Shown piece after piece: positions 25,954 through 34,777 of a stretch of DNA of 64,000 nucleotides; within the stretch, counting starts at the first letter, position 1, and the number at the start of each line of letters is the position of its first letter. This DNA is from Clostridiales bacterium. GTDB taxonomy: Bacteria; Bacillota; Clostridia; Christensenellales; UBA1242. Made by a program: the position numbers and the translations under genes. Below the pieces are notes generated by a model, which saw nothing but the letters and a program-made list of their open reading frames with translations, searched no databases and was not told where the DNA came from. Location: the NCBI GenBank assembly GCA_015055665.1, contig SVHX01000002.1:62001-126000 (forward strand). The letters run 5' to 3'.

Positions 25954-27906
25954 TTAGCACACCTCGCATCCGCTAGGCATGGTCTTGTCGGTAGAGATAA
26001 GAGATAAGGTATCGGTCTTCTCGTCTACTGCACATAGCAACATACCTTGGCTTTCTATTCCGCGTAATTTGCGAGGAGGTAGGTTGGATACAACAACAAC
26101 TGTCTTGCCAACAACATCTTCTGGTGTGTAGTATTTGGCTATTCCGCTAACGATTGTTCGTGTTTCGTTGCCAATCTCTACAGTGTTCTTAAGAAGTTTG
26201 TCTGCTCCTTCGACTTTCTCGCTGGCGATAATTTTGCCTGTAAGAAGTTTTACTTTGGCAAAGTCATCAATGCTAACAAATTCAACTGTATTGGCTTTGT
26301 CTTCGGTTTTCTCTTCCTTCTTGTCTACTACTTTCTCTCCAGGACTATCAAGGAACGCAATTTCGCTAGCTACATCTAGTCTAGGGAATAGGTTGTCGCC
26401 TTTGTTGACATTATTGCCGTAGTTATTAAAACTAAATTCTTTGATACTATCAAAAGTCTGAAGATTAGCTGAATATCCGAACTTTTCGAATATTTTTGCA
26501 GGAGTTTCGGTAAGAACAGGCTGTAATGCAACTGTACAAACACGGATAGTTTCGCTAAGGGTATACAAGACTGTGTTAAGTTTATCTTTCTTAGCTGGGT
26601 CTTTGTTTAGTTTCCATGGCTCGGTAATATCGATATACTTATTGGCTAGTCGAATAGTTGCAAGTATTGCATTAACCATATCGCTAATTTTTTGTTCGCT
26701 CATTAAGCTTTCGCATTTGCTAAGAAGCTCGTTGCAGGCGTTGATAATATTAATCTCTTCTTCGTCTTTGCAAGTAGGTGCAGGGATAATTCCGTTATTG
26801 TATTGAGTTATCATTGCTAGTGTACGGCTGACAAGGTTGCCAAGGTCGTTACAAAGATCAGAATTAATTGTATTAATAAATTGTTCGGCTGTATAAGGCA
26901 TATCGTTAAAGATTGGGCCTTCTTTGGCAAGGTAGTATCTAAGAGCATCACTACCATATCTATCTACAAGTGTTAGAGGATCGAATCCGTTGCTCTTGCT
27001 CTTACTAATTTTATCTCCTTTTAGGGTGATGAATCCGTGAGAGTGGATTTGCTTAGGTAGAGGAAGATCAAGCATCTTAAGAAGAATCGGCCAGATAATG
27101 CAGTGGAATCTAGAGATGTCTCTTCCTACCACATGAACGTCACATGGCCAGAAATCCTTGTAATCTTGGTCGCTACTGCTACCATATCCTAGAACAGATA
27201 GATAATTAAGAAGTGCATCAATCCATACATAAGCTACGTGCTTATCGTTGAAAGGAAGTTTGACACCCCAATCAAATGTTGTACGCGATACGCATAGGTC
27301 GGTTATGCCTGGCTTGATAAATGTATTATAAATCTCATTTTTGCGACTCTCTGGCACTAAGAATTCTGGATTCTCTTGGAAATATTCTTCGATAAACTTC
27401 TGGTACTTGCTAAGGCGTAGGAAGTAGCTCTCTTCCTGAGTAGGTTCTACTGCTCTTCCGCAGTCTGGGCATTTGCCGTCTACAAGCTGGCTCTCGCTAA
27501 AAAAAGTTTCGCATGGTACGCAGTATAGTCCTTCGTATTTGCTAAGGTATATATCGCCTTGCTCGTATAGCTTGTTGTAGACAGACTCTACCAGCTTAAC
27601 GTGATGAGCGTCTGTTGTACGAATAAATTTGTCGTATTGGATATGAAGTTTGTCCCAAATGAATTTGAATTGCTCAACCGTTTTGTCTACAAATTCTTGT
27701 GGAGTCATGTTGTGTTCGCTGGCAACTTTGGCAATCTTTAGTCCGTGTTCGTCGCTACCAGTAGCGTAGAAGACTTTGTAGCCATTGTGGCGATAGAATC
27801 TAGCACAAATGTCTGCTAGCACTGTGCTAAAACAATGACCTACTGTTAATCGTCCGCTCGCATAATAAATAGGAGTGGTAATGTAATAATTTTTGTCTTT
27901 TTTCAT
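25954..27906 (-). CDS. metG: Methionyl-tRNA synthetase
   Basis: Charges tRNA-Met. The class I signature is TVGHCFST (HIGH equivalent), and KISKSKSNG near residue 300 is the KMSKS loop. The CP zinc knuckle has CVPC and CPDC pairs. The C-terminal ~110 residues are a Trbp111/EMAP-like tRNA-binding domain after a Lys/Glu linker. 650 residues is standard for this long form. First gene of the operon with tatD and rsmA. The upstream spacer is too short for a T-box leader and shows none. Confidence 0.97.
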   Translation of the reverse strand: MKKDKNYYITTPIYYASGRLTVGHCFSTVLADICARFYRHNGYKVFYATGSDEHGLKIAKVASEHNMTPQEFVDKTVEQFKFIWDKLHIQYDKFIRTTDAHHVKLVESVYNKLYEQGDIYLSKYEGLYCVPCETFFSESQLVDGKCPDCGRAVEPTQEESYFLRLSKYQKFIEEYFQENPEFLVPESRKNEIYNTFIKPGITDLCVSRTTFDWGVKLPFNDKHVAYVWIDALLNYLSVLGYGSSSDQDYKDFWPCDVHVVGRDISRFHCIIWPILLKMLDLPLPKQIHSHGFITLKGDKISKSKSNGFDPLTLVDRYGSDALRYYLAKEGPIFNDMPYTAEQFINTINSDLCNDLGNLVSRTLAMITQYNNGIIPAPTCKDEEEINIINACNELLSKCESLMSEQKISDMVNAILATIRLANKYIDITEPWKLNKDPAKKDKLNTVLYTLSETIRVCTVALQPVLTETPAKIFEKFGYSANLQTFDSIKEFSFNNYGNNVNKGDNLFPRLDVASEIAFLDSPGEKVVDKKEEKTEDKANTVEFVSIDDFAKVKLLTGKIIASEKVEGADKLLKNTVEIGNETRTIVSGIAKYYTPEDVVGKTVVVVSNLPPRKLRGIESQGMLLCAVDEKTDTLSLISTDKTMPSGCEVC

Positions 27907-28121
27907 CTATTATACCTTCTTAAATTTCGTTATTAGTTTTAAAATGTGTAGTTGGTTAATACAATACATAATAAACTTACTACAACACAAAACTACTTTA
28001 ATTACGCAAATATTTTACAATATTATTATATATTTGTAAAGAGTTTCTTTTTGTTTTTGTTTAAGAAAAGTGTTAGATGCTAGCAAAATTGCTTGGTTGC
28101 AAGGAGGGTGAGGGAAGATTA

Positions 28122-28691
28122 ATGAATTTTGTATGGGAAATTGTGATGCTGGTAGGGCTGGGGATACTGCTATTTAGCAATGTTGAGATTGCCCTTCCTT
28201 CTATGTTGGCTGGCGGTAGCAAGGCGGTGTCGTTGGGAATAAAATTATGGGGTATATATGCAGTGTGGTTAGGAGTATTGAAGGTGGTCGAAGATACGGG
28301 GCTTGATAAAAAATTAGCCAAGCTATTTAGCCCTCTTATTAGGTGGCTAATAGGTGATGCTGATGAGTACACACGCAATCAAGTTGCAATTAATATAACT
28401 AGTAATTTATTGGGTATGGGTAATGCAAGCACGCCAAGTGGTATTAATGCGATAAGCGGATTGGACAAGGGTAGCAGATACGCAACGGCTGGCATGATAA
28501 TGATAGTTGTGCTCAATTCCTCTAGCCTGCAATTAATCCCAACAACTGTTATGGGGTTAAGGATAATGGCGGGTAGCAACAGTGCTAGCGATATTATTAT
28601 TCCTACTCTAATTGCTACCTTGGTTAGTACGATATCGGGAATTGTTTTGGTAAAAATTATGAGTAAAATATTTAAGGACAAGCAGTCATGA
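28122..28691 (+). CDS. spmA: Spore maturation protein A-like membrane protein
   Basis: Integral membrane protein of the SpmA/nucleoside-recognition (Gate) family, involved in spore core dehydration in Bacillus and Clostridium. Four to five hydrophobic segments and the conserved NLLGMGNASTPSG motif near residue 110 are visible. I start it at ATG 28122 (GAGGG upstream) instead of an in-frame ATG at 28077 that lacks a ribosome site. spmB overlaps by 4 bp. The pair is also kept in some non-sporing Clostridia, so it does not prove sporulation. Confidence 0.87.
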   Translation: MNFVWEIVMLVGLGILLFSNVEIALPSMLAGGSKAVSLGIKLWGIYAVWLGVLKVVEDTGLDKKLAKLFSPLIRWLIGDADEYTRNQVAINITSNLLGMGNASTPSGINAISGLDKGSRYATAGMIMIVVLNSSSLQLIPTTVMGLRIMAGSNSASDIIIPTLIATLVSTISGIVLVKIMSKIFKDKQS

Positions 28692-29194
28692 GTAAGTTTA
28701 TAATTCCGATTCTGATTATTATGCTAATTGTGTATAGTGTAGCTAAACGCAATAATACATATAATAGCTTCGTTGTTGGTGCTAAGAATTCGTTTGACAT
28801 AGTTCTGGTTTCGTTTCCATACATAGTTGCAATATTTATTGCTATCGAAATATTTAATACTAGCGGGTTGTCTGTAATTTTTGCGGATGCGGTAGCACCG
28901 TTTTTTGAATTTGTTGGTATACCCAAGGAGCTTTCGCAACTTGTAATACTTAAGAACTTTACCGGATGCGGGTCGCTTGCGGTGTTGGAAGATGTATTCG
29001 CAACCTATGGTGCGGACAGTTATCTTGCCCGAGCGGGTTGTTGTATAGCTGGTTGTAGTGAGGCAATATTCTATATATCTGCAGTGTTCTTTAGTAAAAC
29101 TGGTGTAACGAAACTTAGATATGCAGTACCTGTGGGGATAATTGCTAATTTCCTTGCGGCAATTGTTAGTTGTTGGATTTGTCGAGTGATGTAA
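28688..29194 (+). CDS. spmB: Spore maturation protein B-like membrane protein
   Basis: Second half of the SpmAB pair, a Gate-domain membrane protein of 168 residues with four or so hydrophobic helices. Conserved features are the SF-PYIVAIF segment near 40, FTGCGSLAVLED around residue 97 and GCCIAGCSEAIFYISAVFF in the C-terminal half. It overlaps spmA by 4 bp (ATGA) and must be co-translated. Confidence 0.87.
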   Translation: MSKFIIPILIIMLIVYSVAKRNNTYNSFVVGAKNSFDIVLVSFPYIVAIFIAIEIFNTSGLSVIFADAVAPFFEFVGIPKELSQLVILKNFTGCGSLAVLEDVFATYGADSYLARAGCCIAGCSEAIFYISAVFFSKTGVTKLRYAVPVGIIANFLAAIVSCWICRVM

Positions 29195-29326
29195 GCTAGC
29201 TTTTCATGATATAATCGGCAAAAATATTTGACAATAAGCGGTTTTTGTAGTAAATATATATGTAATAATGGTAAAAATCAAAACTATATTATTTAATATC
29301 TTTTATGAGAAATGGAGGGTAGAAAT

Positions 29327-29665
29327 ATGTTTATTATGAAAATGCAAGGCGAATTTTTTGACCAAGTAAAATCTGGCAAGAAGATATATGAAGTAAGGCT
29401 ATATGATGAGAAAAGGCAGAAGATTGGTATTGGTGACACAATAATATTTAAGAAACAACCAGAACTAATTGATGGTGTAGTTACCAAAGTTGTTGATGTC
29501 AAGAGATTCGATACTTTCGAGCAGATGGCTCAGACGCTTAGTCTAAGTAGCGTTGGCTTTGATAATAAGAACGCAGGTCAAGTTGCGAGATTTTATAGAA
29601 GCATTTACAGTCGAGAGGATGAGAAGAAATACGGTGTAATAGCTTTTAAAATAGAACTTTTGTAA
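29327..29665 (+). CDS. ASCH-domain protein
   Basis: Small (112 residues) beta-barrel protein of the ASCH superfamily, predicted to bind RNA or a modified nucleotide. The family pattern is visible: an N-terminal hydrophobic strand, SGKKIYEVRLYDEKRQKIGIGDTIIF with the K-x2-E-R-x4-K-R core, and a C-terminal YGVIAFKIELL strand. Start at 29327, where GGAGGG is seven bases upstream. It is a single gene before a shared terminator. Confidence 0.8.
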   Translation: MFIMKMQGEFFDQVKSGKKIYEVRLYDEKRQKIGIGDTIIFKKQPELIDGVVTKVVDVKRFDTFEQMAQTLSLSSVGFDNKNAGQVARFYRSIYSREDEKKYGVIAFKIELL

Positions 29666-29712
29666 CAAATAAAAACAGCCCCCAAAATTTTCTAGGGGCT
29701 GTTTTTTATTTG
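29666..29712. terminator. Bidirectional terminator between the ASCH gene and veg
   Basis: Long stem CAAATAAAAACAGCCCC paired with GGGGCTGTTTTTTATTTG (one bulged T), loop of 12 nt. It overlaps the end of veg on the minus strand. Confidence 0.9.
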
Positions 29713-29942
29713 TTTACGAAAACAATATCTCCGCATAGTACATCACTATACGAATAACTTTTGCGGTCTAGGTCTACGTCGCTTGTGGGGGATATGATAA
29801 ACATGCTTGGGTATACCTTGTCTATGATGGCAGTTAGGGATACGATTTTGTTGCGTCCCTTGTTGATTCTGAGCTCGATATCTTGCCCTTGTAGACCACC
29901 GACAAAGTTCTTAATATCGCTTAAGCTTAGTGTGTTTTTCAT
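29706..29942 (-). CDS. veg: Veg family protein
   Basis: Short (78 residues) conserved Firmicutes protein; in Bacillus subtilis Veg stimulates biofilm formation. The family pattern TLSDIK-N--GxxGxxIxLxxNKGRxKxxxxxAxIxxxYPSxFII and the YSYSDVL motif are clear. AAGGAG lies seven bases before the ATG at 29942; an ORF extension of 22 codons upstream lacks support. In Bacillus veg sits next to ksgA; here it lies about 5 kb away. Confidence 0.9.
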   Translation of the reverse strand: MKNTLSLSDIKNFVGGLQGQDIELRINKGRNKIVSLTAIIDKVYPSMFIISPTSDVDLDRKSYSYSDVLCGDIVFVNK

Positions 29943-30086
29943 TGAGAACTCCTTGTACCTTTTTGAACTAGTTTGTGCAAAAGATATACAATTATTCTGC
30001 AAATGCATGAGGTGAGTTGTGGTAAGTGTTTACATTGTGGGTAAGCAAAAATTTGTTATATTCGGCACTTTTTGCATAACTATAAC

Positions 30087-30115
30087 TTGTGTTATGTTGA
30101 AAATTATGTTAAAAT
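30087..30115 (+). promoter_or_regulatory. Promoter placing the start site at the holB ATG
   Basis: TTGTGT (30087-30092), 17 bp, TAAAAT (30110-30115) with TGT as extended -10. The expected transcription start (+7) coincides with the ATG at 30122, and no Shine-Dalgarno sequence precedes it. This points to a leaderless mRNA. Confidence 0.5.
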
Positions 30116-30121
30116 TATTAC

Positions 30122-31090
30122 ATGGAGATGCTAGAGTTTTATTTGAAATCGCAAGCACATAAGGTAATATCTAGAGATTTGTCGCTAGATATGCTTTCGC
30201 ATGCCTACATATTAGAGTGTCCAGATGAGGTTATCACCAAGGCGTATTCTATACTGATGGCCAAAGAAATTTATTGCGAGGGCGAGGGGGATAAACCATG
30301 CTGTGCGTGTAATTATTGTAATAAGATTGAGCATGACAATATGGTTGATCTTAAGATATATCCTAAGGAAAAAAATATTGTTGTTGATGATATACTTGAG
30401 ATTGTCGGCGATTCGCTAGAAAGACCAATGGATAGCAATTACAAAGTATATATTTTACATGACTTTGATCTTGCTACTACACAGGCACAGAATAAAATCC
30501 TTAAGACTCTAGAAGAGCCGCCTAAAGGTGTAATATTTATATTAACCTGCTCTAGTAGTAACGCGGTGCTCCAGACAATTCTTAGTAGAGTTAAGCGTAT
30601 AAGCGAGCCGGTACTAAGTATATCAGATGTTACACAATATTTGGCATCAACGGGTGTTAAGAATAGTGATAAAGTAGCTTGTGTGTCGGGTGGTAATTTG
30701 TCTACTGCAAATAGAGTATCCGGCATGAGTGATGTTGGGGATGTTATTAGCTTAGCGATAGATATTCTGCTTAACTTAAGGTCATCATCAGATATCCTTA
30801 AGTACAGTAGCAAGATTGTTGCTCTCAAGAAGGATTTTCCTCTATTGATTGACACAATGATATCTATATTAAGAGATGTTTGTGCTGTAGGATCGGTAGG
30901 GGTTAACTTTGTGGGTTACGAGAAATATCTTTCGGCAATAAAGGCTATAATTAGCCCTAACGCGTGTGTTGATATTGTTAGTAATCTGTGTGAAATTTAT
31001 AATAAATTAGATTTTAATTGCAACATTGTTGGTGTTGTGGATAAGATGTTGTTAGATATATTGGAGGTTAAGTTTTTATGTCAAAAGTAG
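30122..31090 (+). CDS. holB: DNA polymerase III subunit delta'
   Basis: Clamp-loader subunit. It has the AAA+ fold with the zinc finger CCACNYC (near residue 60) and the lines typical of delta' (YILHDFDLATTQAQNKILKTLEEPP, then SRV near 160), but no functional Walker A, as expected for delta'. 322 residues. It heads holB-ricT-yabB-rsmI, the order known from the Bacillus region around tmk-holB. No Shine-Dalgarno sequence; see the promoter entry. Confidence 0.92.
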   Translation: MEMLEFYLKSQAHKVISRDLSLDMLSHAYILECPDEVITKAYSILMAKEIYCEGEGDKPCCACNYCNKIEHDNMVDLKIYPKEKNIVVDDILEIVGDSLERPMDSNYKVYILHDFDLATTQAQNKILKTLEEPPKGVIFILTCSSSNAVLQTILSRVKRISEPVLSISDVTQYLASTGVKNSDKVACVSGGNLSTANRVSGMSDVGDVISLAIDILLNLRSSSDILKYSSKIVALKKDFPLLIDTMISILRDVCAVGSVGVNFVGYEKYLSAIKAIISPNACVDIVSNLCEIYNKLDFNCNIVGVVDKMLLDILEVKFLCQK

Positions 31091-32022
31091 GAGTCAAATT
31101 TGTTGACGGTGGCAAGGTTAGTTTAGTGGAAACAGACATGGAACTTGCTGTTGGAACTCAAGTTGTTGTAGAGAGTGTTAGAGGACAAGAGCTCGCATTT
31201 GTTGCAGAAGTTGGAAAGTCTACCGATTGTGGTGATGAAGTCAAGAGGATTATTAGAGAGGCAACAGATCAAGACATTGCAAAAGTAAAAGAGCTAGATA
31301 CGCAGATTCCTAAAGTAAAGAAAATTACAAACGACCTAATCGAGAAATATAAATTAGATATGAAACTTGTGTCTGTCGGATATACAATTGATGGAAGCAA
31401 GGTTATTATTAACTATGTATGCGAGGATAGGGTTGACTTTAGAGAATTGGTAAAAGACCTAGCTGGACAGCTAAGGCTTAGAGTGGAGCTAAGGCAAATT
31501 GGTATTAGGGATCAGGCAAAAATTGTTGGCGGAATTGGATTCTGTGGTAAGGAGTGTTGTTGTAAGAAATATCTTAATGACTTTGATAAAGTAAGCATTA
31601 AGATGGCGAAATCTCAAGGCCTGTCGCTTAACCCAACTAAGATTAGTGGTATATGTGGAAGGTTAATGTGTTGTCTTGCGTACGAGAACGAGTTTTATTC
31701 GGAGATATCTTCGAAGATGCCTAGACTTAATGCTAGAGTTAAGACCAAAGATGGTATTGGTAACGTGATATATAACAACTTGCTCAAACAGAAAGTAACT
31801 GTTAAGATAGACAATAATGGTGAGATCAAAGTAAGTGAGTATGAGTTAGCCGAAATTGAAGTGTTGCCTAAGCTTGTCGATAATCAGAGTAAGCCAGCTA
31901 GTATAACTGATAATGCACCTAATGAGAAGGTTGAATCTGAGCCAGCGCCTCAGTCAAAAGCTGGTAAAGATGACCAGCGTCCTAAGTTTAGCAAAAAAAA
32001 GAAAAAGTTTAATAAAAAATAG
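31078..32022 (+). CDS. ricT: RicT/YaaT (PSP1-domain) protein
   Basis: PSP1-family protein; in Bacillus RicT joins RicA and RicF in a Fe-S complex that affects sporulation, competence and RNase Y. The Cys-rich signature is complete: GFCGKECCCKKYL and GICGRLMCCLAYE. The last ~45 residues are a Lys/Ser/Pro-rich flexible tail. The ATG overlaps holB by 13 bp and has GGAGG upstream. The synteny holB-ricT supports the name. Confidence 0.93.
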   Translation: MSKVGVKFVDGGKVSLVETDMELAVGTQVVVESVRGQELAFVAEVGKSTDCGDEVKRIIREATDQDIAKVKELDTQIPKVKKITNDLIEKYKLDMKLVSVGYTIDGSKVIINYVCEDRVDFRELVKDLAGQLRLRVELRQIGIRDQAKIVGGIGFCGKECCCKKYLNDFDKVSIKMAKSQGLSLNPTKISGICGRLMCCLAYENEFYSEISSKMPRLNARVKTKDGIGNVIYNNLLKQKVTVKIDNNGEIKVSEYELAEIEVLPKLVDNQSKPASITDNAPNEKVESEPAPQSKAGKDDQRPKFSKKKKKFNKK

Positions 32023-32047
32023 ATGAGGGATATCGATACAAAAATTG

Positions 32048-32716
32048 ATGGAAGATTTGTTGCCGGGCGAAAGGCTAGATGACTTGCAATTTAATAATTT
32101 GTATATAATTCAAAAGCAAGATGGATACTGTTTCACAAGTGATTCAGTATCTCTTGCTAATTTTGTTGATTGCAAAAAAGGAAGCAGTCTTGTAGACCTC
32201 TGTAGTGGTAGCGGGGTAATTGGAATCCTTGCTAGTGCCAAGAGGGGGCTTGGTAATGTTGTACTCGTGGAGATTCAGAAGACTTATGCTGAGATGTCCG
32301 AGCGAAGTATTAGATATAATAGACTAGACAATATTAAGGTTGTCAATGCTCCATTGCAAGGGGTGTCTAGCAGTATTGGTGTGGGCAAGTATGATGCTGT
32401 TGTTTGTAATCCTCCATATAAGAAGTCGGGGACATATTCCAAGCTTAACGATAACGAAAGTATAGCGCTTGCACGACATGAGATTGCAGTCACTCTGGAC
32501 GAGATATTCGCTGAGGCTAGCAAACTTCTTAAATTCGGTGGCGACTTCTTTGTTGTTAATAAGGAAGAGCGGTTATCCGATATGATTGTTTTGGGGAGGA
32601 AGTATAACCTTGAGCCTAAGGTTCTTAAGATATTACCTAGTGCCAAGGGGGCTTCGACGGTCATGTTAAAATGCAGGAAGGGAGGAAGTAGCGGAATTGT
32701 GATTTCGCGAAATTAA
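32048..32716 (+). CDS. TrmN6/YabB-type tRNA1(Val) (adenine-N6) methyltransferase
   Basis: SAM-dependent methyltransferase with DLCSGSGVIGI (SAM motif I) and the N6-adenine motif NPPYKKSG. Size (222 residues) and position between ricT and rsmI match Bacillus YabB. An in-frame TTG three bases upstream is an alternative start. yabA, which lies between yaaT and yabB in Bacillus, is missing. Confidence 0.87.
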   Translation: MEDLLPGERLDDLQFNNLYIIQKQDGYCFTSDSVSLANFVDCKKGSSLVDLCSGSGVIGILASAKRGLGNVVLVEIQKTYAEMSERSIRYNRLDNIKVVNAPLQGVSSSIGVGKYDAVVCNPPYKKSGTYSKLNDNESIALARHEIAVTLDEIFAEASKLLKFGGDFFVVNKEERLSDMIVLGRKYNLEPKVLKILPSAKGASTVMLKCRKGGSSGIVISRN

Positions 32717-32720
32717 TAAT

Positions 32721-33506
32721 ATGCTATACTTGGTTGCAACGCCGATTGGTAATCTTAAAGAAATCACCTTTAGGGCTGTTGAAGTATTGGAGAGTGTTGA
32801 TTATATTGCTTGCGAGGATACACGAACTAGCAAGGTGTTATTAGATAATTATAACATTAAGAAACCGCTTGTGTCGTATCATAAATTTAACGAAAATCAA
32901 TCTGGCCAGAAGATAATAGAAGACCTAAAGTCTGGCAAGAATATTGCACTAATTTCTGATGCGGGAACGCCGGGAATAAGTGACCCCGGCAATGTAATTG
33001 TTAATATGTGTAAGACAGAAGGGCTTGAGTATACTGTTGTGTCAGGACCTTCGGCGCTGATTAATGCGTATGTACTTAGTGGTTATGATTCTCCATTTAC
33101 ATTCGTTGGCTTTTTGTCTGATAACAACACAAAGAGAACAGAAACGTTAGAGAATTTGTCAAAAAGTAACACTTCGTTAATATTTTATTGTTCACCACAC
33201 TCATTAGAAAAAGACATACAAGATATGTATAATATTCTTGGAGATAGAGAGGTTTGTGTTGTTCGTGAGATTAGTAAGAAGTTTGAAGAAGTTGAATTCT
33301 CGACATTGTCTAGAGGCTACACCTCTACAATTAAGGGTGAGTTTGTTGTTATTGTTAATGCGGGCAAAGAAGAGAAGAGTGTGGATATAGATAATAATGT
33401 CAAAGTGCTACTTGATATGGGGCTAAGTAAGTCTGAGGTTAGCAAAATTATATCCAAACTAACAGGCAAGAAAAAAGATGAAATATACAAAACTTTAATT
33501 GGTTAA
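32721..33506 (+). CDS. rsmI: 16S rRNA (cytidine-1402-2'-O)-methyltransferase
   Basis: Tetrapyrrole-methylase-fold enzyme. ATPIGNLKEITFRAVEVL at the N-terminus, CEDTRTSK near residue 34, SDAGTPGISDPG near 80 and SGPSALINAYVLSG near 112 are RsmI hallmarks. 261 residues is slightly shorter than usual (about 280-290). It begins 5 bp after yabB with only a weak ribosome site, so translational coupling is likely. Confidence 0.95.
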   Translation: MLYLVATPIGNLKEITFRAVEVLESVDYIACEDTRTSKVLLDNYNIKKPLVSYHKFNENQSGQKIIEDLKSGKNIALISDAGTPGISDPGNVIVNMCKTEGLEYTVVSGPSALINAYVLSGYDSPFTFVGFLSDNNTKRTETLENLSKSNTSLIFYCSPHSLEKDIQDMYNILGDREVCVVREISKKFEEVEFSTLSRGYTSTIKGEFVVIVNAGKEEKSVDIDNNVKVLLDMGLSKSEVSKIISKLTGKKKDEIYKTLIG

Positions 33507-33528
33507 TATAAACAAAAGAGGTAAAGAA

Positions 33529-34752
33529 ATGTCGTTTGATGAATTAAGAGATTGGGCAAAGGGTAAGGCGTATGAGCTTGCTACCCAGAAGGAGTCTAGT
33601 GCTCGTAAAGGGAATTCTACCAGAAGAAGTTCTCAGCATATAGATCAGAGCAAGCCTAGACGAAAGCCGGCTAAGAGGAAGTTAAAGAAGTCTACGAAAA
33701 ATAAATTAAAGAAGGCTGGTGCTATGGTTGCTACAGGTCTTACGTTGTATGGTGCTGGTTTCTTAGGCGGACGATTAAGTGTGGTAGATAATACGAGCAA
33801 ACCGCCAGCAGTTTATGCACCTCAGTATCCAAATCCAAGTGATGCACCAAAATTCAAAGGACATTTTACACGTAATTATTTTGATCGTATTAATAATGTG
33901 CTATATTGGTGGAGCGATACTGGAGAGTCTGTTGGATCTGGTGATAAGGTAATACAAGGAGAACAAACAACCGCGGTAGAAACAACTGAGCAGGTTACAG
34001 AGCCGGTGCAAGAGCAAGTTAAAGATGAGAGTAGAATAACTTGTGAGAATTTCTATGATTACTGCTTTAATGGTAGGTATGGAGGTGATTCTGCACTAAT
34101 ATGTCCTCAGGATGTTATTGTTGACCTTGCAAGACAAGTAATTGATGATCTTAACGCTAAGATGGTGGAAAATGGTAATGAGCCTATTTTTGATGGAGGG
34201 GAGTATATAAGCTACGAAGAGATGGCGTATGTTCTTACTGCCTTGTGTTATAGAGAGTCGAGCTATGTTGTTGAACTTAGAGGGGAGATACTTACTAACA
34301 AAGTCAGTGGAACTAATCAGACTGCTACAGGGATTCTGCAGCAGATTGAGAGGTATGTTGATGAGGCTAATAGGCTTGCTACAAAATACGGACTAGAGGG
34401 GTACTCGTACAAAGATAGAGAAGACCCTATCAAGTCTTTCGAGATGACAGCCCTTGTGCAGGCACATTATTATAATTCTTATATTAGTCCAACGGGAACA
34501 TCTAGCGTGTATCATAAGTTGTGTCCTGAGGGTAATGATAGTGATGCTTTGGTTAGAGCTATGTTATTATCTCATAATGCACCAAGTGATGTGGTTGACT
34601 GGTTGCGTAATAAAAAAGGTTATCTTGGTATTCTCAAAAATCCAGATTCCGGCACGCCTTCGTATGGGCAAGGTTATCTTGCAAACGCGTATAATGCGTA
34701 CGTGAAGATTGCTGCTAAAGAAGCCGAATCGGAAGATTCGATGGGTAGATAG
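33529..34752 (+). CDS. Membrane-anchored protein with lytic-transglycosylase-like domain
   Basis: Predicted cell-wall enzyme. Residues ~1-55 are a Lys/Arg-rich cytosolic tail, residues ~57-80 a single transmembrane segment, then a Pro/Thr/Gln-rich linker to about 165. The outer domain contains CYRESSY near residue 242 and, 20 residues later, TATGILQQI. This is the ES...GxxQ arrangement of SLT-type lytic transglycosylases. The ATG at 33529 has GAGG upstream; an in-frame GTA/ATG-poor extension to 33499 is unlikely. Catalysis is inferred. It is downstream of rsmI by 22 bp. Confidence 0.6.
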   Translation: MSFDELRDWAKGKAYELATQKESSARKGNSTRRSSQHIDQSKPRRKPAKRKLKKSTKNKLKKAGAMVATGLTLYGAGFLGGRLSVVDNTSKPPAVYAPQYPNPSDAPKFKGHFTRNYFDRINNVLYWWSDTGESVGSGDKVIQGEQTTAVETTEQVTEPVQEQVKDESRITCENFYDYCFNGRYGGDSALICPQDVIVDLARQVIDDLNAKMVENGNEPIFDGGEYISYEEMAYVLTALCYRESSYVVELRGEILTNKVSGTNQTATGILQQIERYVDEANRLATKYGLEGYSYKDREDPIKSFEMTALVQAHYYNSYISPTGTSSVYHKLCPEGNDSDALVRAMLLSHNAPSDVVDWLRNKKGYLGILKNPDSGTPSYGQGYLANAYNAYVKIAAKEAESEDSMGR

Positions 34753-34777
34753 AATATTGTTAATAGGAGGATGAATT

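Noticed and set aside
27907..28121. T-box or S-box leader upstream of metG
   Set aside because: The spacer is about 200 bp, lacks the T-box 14-mer and stable stem architecture, and shows no SAM-riboswitch core.
28073..28926. Minus-strand frames opposite spmA/spmB
   Set aside because: Shadow frames of the two conserved membrane genes.
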